A stretch of 9,059 bases of DNA from Candidatus Falkowiibacteriota bacterium (GTDB lineage Bacteria; Patescibacteriota; Patescibacteriia; Patescibacteriales; UBA12075): positions 1-9,059 of the forward strand of contig QMNH01000028.1 in NCBI GenBank assembly GCA_003647675.1, written 5' to 3'. The notes under the pieces are model-generated. The model was given only the letters and a program-made list of their open reading frames with translations, was not told where the DNA came from and did not search any database. The position numbers were made by a program, and so were the translations under genes. Below are positions 1-5,175 of the stretch, piece after piece (positions within the stretch are counted from its first letter, which is position 1; each line of letters starts with the position of its first letter).

Positions 1-224
1 AGGTAAGGCAGAAGAGCCTTTGATTTAATTAAAAGCAGTTTAGCCGCCACAACCAAAAAATCCGCCATTTCTTCGGGATTAATATTTTCAACCTCTCGTA
101 TGTAAGCGACATAATCTTCCGCGACCCGTGCCAAACTTATATCGGTAATATCCATTTCCTCGCGCTCAATAAGTTTTAACAAAAGAGAAAGAGGCCCTTC
201 AAACTTTTCAAGTTTTATATTCAT
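1..224 (-). CDS. scpA: Segregation and condensation protein A (ScpA), N-terminal part
   Basis: This partial gene runs off the left edge; the first 74 codons are present. ScpA is the kleisin of the SMC-ScpAB condensin and helps compact and segregate the chromosome on the nucleoid. The frame begins MNIKLEKFEGPLSLLLKLIE and continues with MDITDISLARVAEDYVAYIR, then FLVVAAKLLLIKSKALLPY. These are the family hallmarks: the FEGPL-LLL-LI motif at residues 8-19, the MDI-DI segment near 24-29, and the FLV-AA-LL-IKS--LLP helix near 56-74, which lies in the part of kleisins that contacts the SMC neck. The ATG at 224 is the only sensible start because the family motif begins eight residues later. There is no Shine-Dalgarno sequence in front. 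It follows the YbaK-like gene in the same direction after a 68-bp gap filled by an inverted repeat. Confidence 0.93.
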   Translation of the reverse strand, partial: MNIKLEKFEGPLSLLLKLIEREEMDITDISLARVAEDYVAYIREVENINPEEMADFLVVAAKLLLIKSKALLPY

Positions 225-228
225 GGTT

Positions 229-295
229 TAGTTGCACAGTTAATTAGTTGCTTAGTTGTTATTTTTTACTATGTAACTAATTTACTTAATAACTA
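229..295 (-). repeat. Imperfect inverted repeat between ybaK-like gene and scpA
   Basis: Arms 229-251 and 273-295 are 23 nt each and match at 17 of 23 positions when one is reverse-complemented. The loop of 21 nt contains a TTTTTT run on the plus strand. Both arms are made of TTAGTT-like words. The right arm includes the stop codon (TAG, 293-295) of the upstream gene, and the left arm ends 5 nt before the scpA ATG. In RNA it would form an A/U-rich hairpin between the two genes. It could be an mRNA processing or stability element or a weak terminator. Confidence 0.6.
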
Positions 296-934
296 TTTTA
301 CTTTCTTTTTTACAGCTTTCTGTCTAGCTTTGATTTTCCTTTTCGGTTTAGTTATTACTGGTTTTATTATCTTCTTCTTAACTCCTATACTGCCTAAAAC
401 CGCGTTTTCCAGTTTGATAAAATCTTTAACCGCCATTTCAATTGAATGATTTAAGCTGCTGGAAGAAAATACCGCTTTTTTTGTCTTACTAAACTTCTTG
501 TCCATGATTACTCCTATCTTATGAAAATTTCCAAACGCGGTTAAGGCCCCGGCTTTGATCTTTAGGGCTTTTTCCATTATTTTTTCTCCCGGAATCTTAA
601 TTACTTTAATTTTTTTGCCGGTTTGCGCGCCGATACAGCTGCCTAATTTTTTAAAATCCAGATTTTGGTCTGCCGGAATTAATACTAAAAAATAATCTTT
701 GTCCGCTTTTACCAGTAATGACTTTGCAATCTCGTCCAGTTTTTTCTTCATGGTCGCGGCCGCGTCTATAGCCGTATAAACTGTTTTATGCTCTAAAACT
801 TCATGCTTAACTCCGGCTTTTTCTAAATAAGTAATCAGCTTTACCGGCAATTTTGGTTTCTGTGTTTTTTTCTTAATCTTAACTGGCTTTTTTATTGCAT
901 TTTTTTTATTAGTTTTAATTTTATTTTTAGCCAT
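293..934 (-). CDS. YbaK/EbsC-family aminoacyl-tRNA deacylase with lysine-rich tails
   Basis: The 213-residue protein has a YbaK/ProX-type domain (about residues 30-178) that in known members hydrolyses mischarged tRNAs in trans, such as Cys-tRNA(Pro) or Ala-tRNA(Pro), in the cytoplasm. Supporting segments are HKTVYTAIDAAA (49-60), EIAKSLLVKA (68-77) whose Lys71 fits the conserved catalytic lysine, the FLVLIPADQNLD strand (82-93), the G-lTaFG segment (129-135), the vimD segment (142-145) and the final NHSIEMAVKDFIKL (162-175). Both ends carry basic extensions not found in the ordinary ~155-residue enzyme: residues 1-30 contain 13 lysines and 186-213 are again Lys/Arg rich, suggesting RNA or DNA contact. 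The tRNA substrate cannot be named from sequence. The ATG at 934 has no SD; promoter 982-1010 lies just upstream, so this gene and scpA probably form one unit. Confidence 0.88.
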   Translation of the reverse strand: MAKNKIKTNKKNAIKKPVKIKKKTQKPKLPVKLITYLEKAGVKHEVLEHKTVYTAIDAAATMKKKLDEIAKSLLVKADKDYFLVLIPADQNLDFKKLGSCIGAQTGKKIKVIKIPGEKIMEKALKIKAGALTAFGNFHKIGVIMDKKFSKTKKAVFSSSSLNHSIEMAVKDFIKLENAVLGSIGVKKKIIKPVITKPKRKIKARQKAVKKKVK

Positions 935-975
935 AAATTTAATAAAAAAAATAAATTAAATATGTATTGTTAATT

Positions 976-1010
976 GGTAATATTATACCTTATTTTTACC
1001 TTTTTTACAA
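976..1010 (-). promoter_or_regulatory. Promoter of the ybaK-like/scpA unit, with dyad over the -10 box
   Basis: On the minus strand, TTGTAA (1010-1005) and TATAAT (987-982) are separated by exactly 17 bp. Transcription would begin near 975, giving a leader of about 40 nt. The -10 box is embedded in a 14-bp dyad (GGTA-TAATAT-TACC, 976-989) that could be a repressor site or chance in A/T-rich DNA. The -35 box directly follows the T-tract of the upstream terminator. Confidence 0.72.
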
Positions 1011-1049
1011 AGAAAAAAACCTTCTGATTCTTTATTAATAATCAGAAGG
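1011..1049 (-). terminator. Rho-independent terminator after the PagL-like gene
   Basis: A perfect 10-bp stem (1040-1049 with 1020-1029, AATCAGAAGG/CCTTCTGATT on plus) with a 10-nt loop is followed on the minus strand by seven T residues (1019-1013), then CTTT. It lies 28 bp beyond the stop of the barrel gene. Confidence 0.9.
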
Positions 1050-1076
1050 CAAAATTTACGAATTTTTTAAATCTTT

Positions 1077-1682
1077 TTAAAAATATTTTATAATTCCCAA
1101 AAATACATCTTGTGTATTACATCCCGCGTCTGGTACAAAAATACCGCTGGAATGGTTAGAGCGAAAAGCAACTTTTGCTTTCCAATTTTCTCCAAAAGGC
1201 ACTTTTACTCCCGCTCCAAACTTTAACAGTCCGATAACCGCGTTATTATCAACCAAGCCCCGGTCAGGCGTGCCGGTCCAATAACCGGCGCCGGCACCGG
1301 CGTCCAAATAAAGGGAAAAATGCTTTTGCTTGTAAAAATCATAGCTAACGACCAGACTCGCTCCCAATGAATAAATATTTTCCTTTTCGCCGTTTCTGTC
1401 TTTGAACCGGCACATTCCCAAAGAGCCTTCAATTTCCGCCAGCCAACGATCACTTAATACCCAGCCGTAAGAAGGATGAATTTTGATATAATCCCAATCC
1501 CTATCTTTGTAGTCGGGTCCAGGCATGCTACTTGGCGCTTTCTGTCCATAAAATATTCCCAAACCGATTATATGCTTTAATTTTTCACCCGCGACCGCGT
1601 TTAATGAAAACAAAAAAAAGAAACTAAAAAAACTTATCCAAATCAAAAAAACCTTAAGCCACAAACTTTTTTCTTTCCGCAT
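1077..1682 (-). CDS. Secreted beta-barrel protein resembling PagL (lipid A deacylase / acyloxyacyl hydrolase)
   Basis: The 201-residue protein begins with a charged MRKEK and a long hydrophobic core (8-28) ending in AVA-G, a signal peptide probably cut after residue 31. The remainder alternates polar and hydrophobic residues in short glycine-rich strands (IIGLGIFYG, ASLVVSYDFY, SLYLDAGAGAGYW, LLKFGAGVKVPFG) and ends in phenylalanine, as outer-membrane barrels do. The end resembles the PagL active-site region: AFRSNHSSGI (172-181) recalls the His-x-Ser pair (His177, Ser179), followed by PDAGCN like the family's NpG-N. The usual Asn after the Ser is Gly here, and the acidic partner (Asp185 or Asp192) is not clearly placed, so deacylase activity is uncertain. 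Known PagL removes an acyl chain from lipid A. The SD AAAGGAGG lies 7 nt before the ATG. It has its own promoter and terminator, so it is probably a single-gene unit. Confidence 0.62.
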   Translation of the reverse strand: MRKEKSLWLKVFLIWISFFSFFFLFSLNAVAGEKLKHIIGLGIFYGQKAPSSMPGPDYKDRDWDYIKIHPSYGWVLSDRWLAEIEGSLGMCRFKDRNGEKENIYSLGASLVVSYDFYKQKHFSLYLDAGAGAGYWTGTPDRGLVDNNAVIGLLKFGAGVKVPFGENWKAKVAFRSNHSSGIFVPDAGCNTQDVFLGIIKYF

Positions 1683-1709
1683 TATTCCGCCTCCTTTTTA
1701 GTTTATATT

Positions 1710-1728
1710 TAACGATTCTCACTCGTTA
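1710..1728 (-). promoter_or_regulatory. Short dyad in the leader of the PagL-like gene
   Basis: TAACGA (1710-1715) and TCGTTA (1723-1728) form a perfect 6-bp dyad around a 7-nt centre, about 20 nt upstream of the SD. It could be a leader hairpin or an operator. It is short enough to be chance. Confidence 0.3.
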
Positions 1729-1743
1729 TTTTTATAAAATGAG

Positions 1744-1778
1744 CAAATAAAAAAGCCTGAGATCCTCCTCAAGCTTTT
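1744..1778 (-). terminator. Terminator after the 77-residue membrane protein, also inside the PagL-like leader
   Basis: The 11-bp stem pairs 1768-1778 with 1751-1761 (one G-U in RNA), with a 6-nt loop. On the minus strand it ends in TTTTTTATTTG. It lies 41 bp beyond the stop at 1819. The promoter of the next gene starts just upstream of it, so it may also act as a 5' hairpin or attenuator for that gene. Confidence 0.8.
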
Positions 1779-1782
1779 ACAA

Positions 1783-1811
1783 ATATTAGTTAATTTTTTC
1801 TTTTTTGTCAA
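1783..1811 (-). promoter_or_regulatory. Promoter of the PagL-like gene
   Basis: TTGACA (1811-1806, perfect consensus) and TAATAT (1788-1783) are separated by exactly 17 bp on the minus strand. The predicted start near 1776 falls at the first bases of the terminator hairpin 1744-1778, so the mRNA would begin with that hairpin. The leader to the ATG at 1682 is about 94 nt. Confidence 0.75.
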
Positions 1812-1818
1812 TAGACTA

Positions 1819-2052
1819 TTATAATTTCAGCCTTAAACGCTTATCTGCCTGCGGAAAATAATTAATAGCTAATAATAAAATAAATATGGGTATAACAAAT
1901 ACGGCTACCCAAATTCTTTTTATTCTCCCAGGCGAAATATCTATTAAATATGTTTTGATATTCCGATAGGTGAACAAAAAATCAACTATCATATAAGCCG
2001 CGGGTTTTAAAATAATTTTATCCAGTTGATTAATTTTTTGCTTTTTTGCCAT
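1819..2052 (-). CDS. Small single-span membrane protein, unrecognised
   Basis: I do not recognise this 77-residue protein. The first half is basic and amphipathic (MAKKQKINQLDKIILKPAAY), followed by an FLFTYRNIKTYLID segment. A clear transmembrane stretch follows at about residues 47-66 (IWVAVFVIPIFILLLAINYF), flanked by RIKR before and KRLRLKL after. The positive charge on both sides leaves topology open. Start choice is secure: an extended Shine-Dalgarno AAGGCGGTGA, nine of ten matches to the anti-SD complement, precedes the ATG at 2052. It lies 112 bp downstream of the 61-residue membrane gene and is followed by a good terminator. Size, charge and pairing with another tiny membrane protein would suit a regulator of a membrane complex or a toxin-like peptide, but nothing in the sequence decides this. 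Confidence 0.72.
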   Translation of the reverse strand: MAKKQKINQLDKIILKPAAYMIVDFLFTYRNIKTYLIDISPGRIKRIWVAVFVIPIFILLLAINYFPQADKRLRLKL

Positions 2053-2128
2053 TTCTTCACCGCCTTTTTTAATACCTTTTTATTTTTTGTTTAAGTATAT
2101 AAAACCCAACCTTTCTTCTCCGTTCCAT

Positions 2129-2157
2129 AATATAATTATATTCATATGGATCGCCAA
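2129..2157 (-). promoter_or_regulatory. Possible promoter of the 77-residue gene
   Basis: TTGGCG (2157-2152) and TATATT (2134-2129) are separated by 17 bp on the minus strand, starting 8 bp after the end of the 61-residue gene. The boxes match consensus at four and five of six bases. The very A/T-rich setting makes chance matches likely. Confidence 0.4.
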
Positions 2158-2164
2158 ATCGATC

Positions 2165-2350
2165 TTATCTTCCGTTGGCTAAAAACAAAACTAATAACCC
2201 AGCAACAAAAAAAAGCAAACGTTCATAATAAAACAAATTAAAGTCTTTGCAAATAAATAAACTCAACAATACAACAGCAATTAATTTTGTCAAAAAAACA
2301 AACAAAAAATCATTTCTCAATATTTTGCCAAACCGATTAAATACTTCCAT
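2165..2350 (-). CDS. Small two-span membrane protein, unrecognised
   Basis: This 61-residue protein is not recognised. It begins MEVFNRFGKILRNDF, amphipathic and basic, then has two hydrophobic segments: about residues 15-33 (LFVFLTKLIAVVLLSLFIC) and 44-58 (LLFFVAGLLVLFLAN), with a short FNLFYYER loop between. It ends in NGR. Two spans with basic residues at both ends and in the loop suggest an integral hairpin in the cytoplasmic membrane. The AGGAGG 4 nt before the ATG at 2350 supports it as a real gene. TATAAT overlaps the bases just upstream of that SD, but no -35 box at the right distance is visible. It probably belongs with the following 77-residue membrane gene. Function cannot be inferred. 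Confidence 0.7.
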   Translation of the reverse strand: MEVFNRFGKILRNDFLFVFLTKLIAVVLLSLFICKDFNLFYYERLLFFVAGLLVLFLANGR

Positions 2351-2454
2351 GATTCCTCCTAATTATATGGTTATTTGTAAAGATCGTTTTATTTTAACAT
2401 CCTTGACCCAGTTTTAATAGCCTGGGATTTATTATATTAGTTTTTATTAAACCG

Positions 2455-3390
2455 TTATCGCATCGGCTCATTAATAATCTCTTTCTCCCACACCCGTTTG
2501 CTTAAACACTGCTCGCCGGCATCATGCGGCCATTGTTCTTTGTAATTATAGTCAGCGGTATTGTCATTCTTGTTTGAGGTGCGGAAAATCGCGCATAATT
2601 CATATTTATCATCCTCCAGCTTGTTATATCCATACTGCTCGCCGCTTACCGGGTCTTTTGTGTCTTTTTCGTCAATATAGGAATATTCCTCTTTTAAAAT
2701 CTCCAAATTTTCCGGCAATTTTTCATTGCCTCGGTAATATTCATTAATGGCGCTGTCAATTTGTGAAAAATTATCTAAAATCATATTATCAAATTTCCGA
2801 CTTCTTGTTTCAGTTGGTGATTCAACGGTAAATAATGACGCGGCAAATACGGCGACAACTATAACTAAAGAGGCATAAAAATAAATATTTACTACTTTGT
2901 CCTTTTTTTCTTTCACCTCGTCCCGTTTTATGTCGTAAAAATAAAAAGTAAAAATCGCGGCCGCGATGCCTATGGCGGTAATAGCTTTAAGCAAAAATTT
3001 AGTGGATAATTCACCGTTTAAAAAACCGTTTAAAGTCGCGATAAGCCAGCCGATCATAACTACCGAGGATACCAGTAATATAAAATAAGTCAGCCACCGG
3101 CGCACGCCTGAATCTTTTTCCAAAACACCGGAAAAAAGGCTTTTGCATATTTGCCACATGGTAAAGAAAAAAATCGGCGCCGAAATCACTAAAGCCGATA
3201 TGGCGAATTTCATGGCATTATCCGAATAACGCCCGCTATATTCATTTAAAATATCCGCTATATGCTTATTTATAATCTGAAAAATTATCATGCCGGTAGA
3301 AAGCGCCATAAATATAAGCGCGACCAGGCTTAACATGTAAAAAAATGCGAATTTAGCCGCGTTGTTTGTTTGATTGGTTTGTGTCTCCAT
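2455..3390 (-). CDS. DUF5671-type membrane protein with pilin-like C-terminal domain
   Basis: The 311-residue protein has five predicted membrane spans (about 14-40, 62-82, 99-122, 132-153, 167-188). Residues 14-160 resemble DUF5671: a FYMLSLVALIFMALSTGMII first span, then RRWLTYFILL with a GWLIATLNGFLNGELSTKFL loop and FYFYDIKRDE. The tail (190-311) is soluble: an R-R-FD helix followed by IDSAINEYYRGNEKLPENLE, DPVSGEQYGY, YELCAIF and a second Cys (266 and 295 may form a disulphide). This resembles the globular part of type IV pilin-like proteins; five spans with an inside N-terminus would put it outside the cell. The function is unknown. I prefer ATG at 3390 over a TTG at 3435, because the 15 extra codons lie in an inverted repeat. 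No SD is seen. Confidence 0.78.
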   Translation of the reverse strand: METQTNQTNNAAKFAFFYMLSLVALIFMALSTGMIIFQIINKHIADILNEYSGRYSDNAMKFAISALVISAPIFFFTMWQICKSLFSGVLEKDSGVRRWLTYFILLVSSVVMIGWLIATLNGFLNGELSTKFLLKAITAIGIAAAIFTFYFYDIKRDEVKEKKDKVVNIYFYASLVIVVAVFAASLFTVESPTETRSRKFDNMILDNFSQIDSAINEYYRGNEKLPENLEILKEEYSYIDEKDTKDPVSGEQYGYNKLEDDKYELCAIFRTSNKNDNTADYNYKEQWPHDAGEQCLSKRVWEKEIINEPMR

Positions 3391-3401
3391 ACATTTTGAA
3401 T

Positions 3402-3502
3402 AATTCAAATCCTCAAATTCATTCAAATGCCTCAAATATTTTCTATGCGAATATTTATAAATAATAATTTGAAATATTTGAATGAATTTGGGGATTCGGA
3501 TT
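3402..3502. repeat. Large inverted repeat built from ~9-nt TCAAAT units
   Basis: Arms 3402-3437 and 3467-3502 (36 nt each) match at about 30 positions after reverse complementation, with a perfect 15-nt core (CAAATTCATTCAAAT). Several mismatches become G-U pairs in RNA. The loop is 29 nt. Within each arm TCAAAT recurs every 8 to 10 nt, so the hairpin is also a degenerate tandem repeat. It fills the gap between the winged-helix-like gene (stop at 3510) and the DUF5671 gene (ATG at 3390). Confidence 0.78.
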
Positions 3503-3509
3503 ATATTAA

Positions 3510-3812
3510 TTATTTTATAGGTAACTTACGCTGTCTTTTTTTAAGTAGTTCTAAGGCTTTCTTTTTTCCTTTGCCGGTAAGCCTTACCTTGTCTATAAAC
3601 CATTTTTTTTGTGTTTTATATCCGTAAGCCGCTGCCAAATCTTTTTCCACTAAATTTTCTACGCTGTTATGAACCCTGATTTGAATGCTGTTTTTATTTT
3701 CTTTTAATTCCTGTTTTTTGTAAAAATTATAAAATTCGCTTTTTGATTCAATAAAATTCTTTTTCTCAAAACATTTGAGTAATATATATTTTTGCAGCTT
3801 GGAAAATCTCAT
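3510..3812 (-). CDS. Small winged-helix-like protein, probable transcriptional regulator
   Basis: The 100-residue basic protein begins MRFSKLQKYILLKCFEK and reads like a compact winged-helix domain. There is a first helix (SKLQKYILLKC), a lysine-rich middle, a second helix with IQIRVHNSVENLVEKDLAAAYG (about 44-65) that fits the recognition-helix region with its L-ekdL-aa-G signature, a beta wing (KKWFIDKVRLT) and a final basic helix (GKGKKKALELLKKRQRKLPIK). The LT-kGkkka-elL ending is usual for such regulators. I cannot assign a family or ligand. ATG at 3812 is chosen over a TTG two codons upstream; no SD is visible. It follows the GGDEF gene by 51 bp in the same direction, so it may be co-transcribed and act in the same circuit. 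Confidence 0.62.
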   Translation of the reverse strand: MRFSKLQKYILLKCFEKKNFIESKSEFYNFYKKQELKENKNSIQIRVHNSVENLVEKDLAAAYGYKTQKKWFIDKVRLTGKGKKKALELLKKRQRKLPIK

Positions 3813-3815
3813 AAA

Positions 3816-3850
3816 CAAAAAAGTAATAATTAGCCATGCAAACTTTTTTG
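3816..3850. other. Inverted repeat between GGDEF gene and winged-helix gene
   Basis: CAAAAAAGT (3816-3824) and ACTTTTTTG (3842-3850) form a perfect 9-bp A/T-rich stem with a 17-nt loop. The second arm read in either direction contains a T run. It could be a weak bidirectional terminator or an operator. The right-hand arm of the minus-strand transcript lies 4 nt before the next ATG. Confidence 0.4.
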
Positions 3851-3863
3851 TTTTTGTTTTCTG

Positions 3864-5057
3864 CTACTCCAACATTTCCGGTTCAACATGTTTTAATATC
3901 GCTTCCGCCCGCACCCTATTATAGCCTTTTAATTTATCAAGAGAAGCCTTTTCTTTTTCTTTAATAAAACTATAAATAAGCCCGTCTTCTTTTTTAACGC
4001 TGCCTGTTTTATTCATTAATATATCTAATTCATCATCTTTTATGCTGTAGCCGCCTTTGCGTAAAAAATCGATTACTTCGCTATAGTCTTTGGGCCGATC
4101 TTTTTTTGTTTTTATTAACAATTTAATTCTTTCTTTTCCTTTCTTTATAAACGAACGCTTGTCGGCTATCTCCAGCCAGGTGTCTTCAAATTCTTTTAAA
4201 ATATCTATTTTTCCCAATTTTTTTCTCCCTTTATCGCTTTTTTTCATGTTTCCAATTATTTCATTGAAAACCCCCAAAGCTTCTCCGATATGGGCCGTGC
4301 CAATATCCATGCTTGGCTCTAAATCGTAGCGCTCTAAAATCGGCAATTTTTTTAATTTTTTAATGCTCTCTTCCAGCCCTTTTACTTTTTTTTCCGTTTC
4401 ATTAAAATCCAATAAAACCAAAGCGGTAAATTCATCGCCGCCGTGCCGCGACGCGCCAGGCAATTCTTCTTTTACCGCTTTACCGACTCGTCCTAATAAT
4501 TCATCTCCCTCTCTATGCCCATCTTCATTTGCTAAAGATAAATAAGCCATATCGCCAAGCATAACGCTTAGCTGGGCCCGGCTATAAACTTCCGGTTTAA
4601 CTGAAGTCAATAATTTCAATACTTCTTGATCGCTTTTCTTCCTAAAATCTGAAACCCCTAATAACTTTCCAAGATTATTATCCATTTCCTTATAAAGATT
4701 CTCCCGCCTTTTTAGTCCGGTAGTGCTTTCAATTAAAGATTTTTTGTATTCACCTATCAAATCTTCATGCCTGGAATTTAGCCATTCAAGCTGATCCCAT
4801 ATATCATCAATTTCCCTGTCTTTTTGGCTTATTTTTTGTTCCTGCCTTACGTTCAAGCCAGTCATTTCTTCAGCTAAATTTTCACTCTCTAAACCAATAA
4901 TTTTTTCTGAAATAAATTTATCTTTCAGCTTTTCATATTTTTCCGGATTTGAGCTTTTAAACTCATTATAATCATTGTCAAACTCTTCGTCCCACTTTTC
5001 TTTAAGTCCGGAAGAATCTTCAATTTTTTCATTATTTAACTCAATTTTTTCTTTCAT
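3864..5057 (-). CDS. Cytoplasmic GGDEF-domain protein (diguanylate cyclase-like)
   Basis: The 397-residue protein has no membrane span. Residues 1-70 are acidic, and 70-108 form a heptad-like coiled coil. The latter leads into TTGLKRREN (112-120), the usual opening of a GGDEF domain. Asp169, Asn177, the DGHREGDELL segment (179-188), Arg204 and the intact GGDEF (206-210) keep the residues used for GTP and metal binding; EPSMDIGTA (247-255) and IADKRSFIKKGKERI (297-311) match the domain's end, with an insertion of about 25 residues between. Cyclases of this type make cyclic di-GMP from two GTP as dimers. The FK pair near the first Asp is replaced, and no RxxD inhibitory site precedes GGDEF. The tail (320-397) is unrecognised. 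No SD precedes the ATG; the promoter lies inside the aspS terminator. Confidence 0.82.
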   Translation of the reverse strand: MKEKIELNNEKIEDSSGLKEKWDEEFDNDYNEFKSSNPEKYEKLKDKFISEKIIGLESENLAEEMTGLNVRQEQKISQKDREIDDIWDQLEWLNSRHEDLIGEYKKSLIESTTGLKRRENLYKEMDNNLGKLLGVSDFRKKSDQEVLKLLTSVKPEVYSRAQLSVMLGDMAYLSLANEDGHREGDELLGRVGKAVKEELPGASRHGGDEFTALVLLDFNETEKKVKGLEESIKKLKKLPILERYDLEPSMDIGTAHIGEALGVFNEIIGNMKKSDKGRKKLGKIDILKEFEDTWLEIADKRSFIKKGKERIKLLIKTKKDRPKDYSEVIDFLRKGGYSIKDDELDILMNKTGSVKKEDGLIYSFIKEKEKASLDKLKGYNRVRAEAILKHVEPEMLE

Positions 5058-5080
5058 AATTTAAGAAAAATTTAGCTAAT

Positions 5081-5131
5081 AAAAAAGGGAATTTCGTATT
5101 TTTTCTTAATTACATAATACGCTATTCCCTT
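5081..5131 (-). terminator. Terminator after aspS
   Basis: On the minus strand 5131-5124 pairs with 5092-5085 (8 bp) and 5121-5116 with 5100-5095 (6 bp), with a 2x2 internal loop and a 15-nt terminal loop. The descending arm ends in TTTTTTATT. It lies 45 bp beyond the aspS stop. Confidence 0.85.
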
Positions 5132-5142
5132 GATTTGGTCAA
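5114..5142 (-). promoter_or_regulatory. Promoter of the GGDEF gene, inside the aspS terminator
   Basis: TTGACC (5142-5137) and TATTAT (5119-5114) are separated by exactly 17 bp on the minus strand. The spacer is the ascending arm of the aspS terminator. The start would be near 5107, in the hairpin loop, so the new transcript lacks the ascending arm and cannot form the terminator. Confidence 0.7.
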
Positions 5143-5175
5143 CTTGAATTTATTATTCAAATTCTATAAAAACCT

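Noticed and set aside
2080..2145. A 21-codon minus-strand reading frame between the two small membrane genes
   Set aside because: No SD, very short and A/T rich; it overlaps the possible promoter of the 77-residue gene and looks like chance.
2407..2426. CCCAG/CTGGG hairpin after the DUF5671 gene as a terminator
   Set aside because: Only 5 bp with a 10-nt loop, and no T-tract follows on the minus strand; end of the DUF5671 transcript is therefore undetermined.
3391..3435. Longer DUF5671 protein starting at a TTG at 3435
   Set aside because: The added codons are one arm of an inverted repeat, start with TTG and have no SD; the ATG at 3390 fits the membrane domain.
3427..3627. 66-codon open frame on the plus strand
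   Set aside because: It is made of the inverted repeat plus the antisense of the winged-helix gene and has no start signal.
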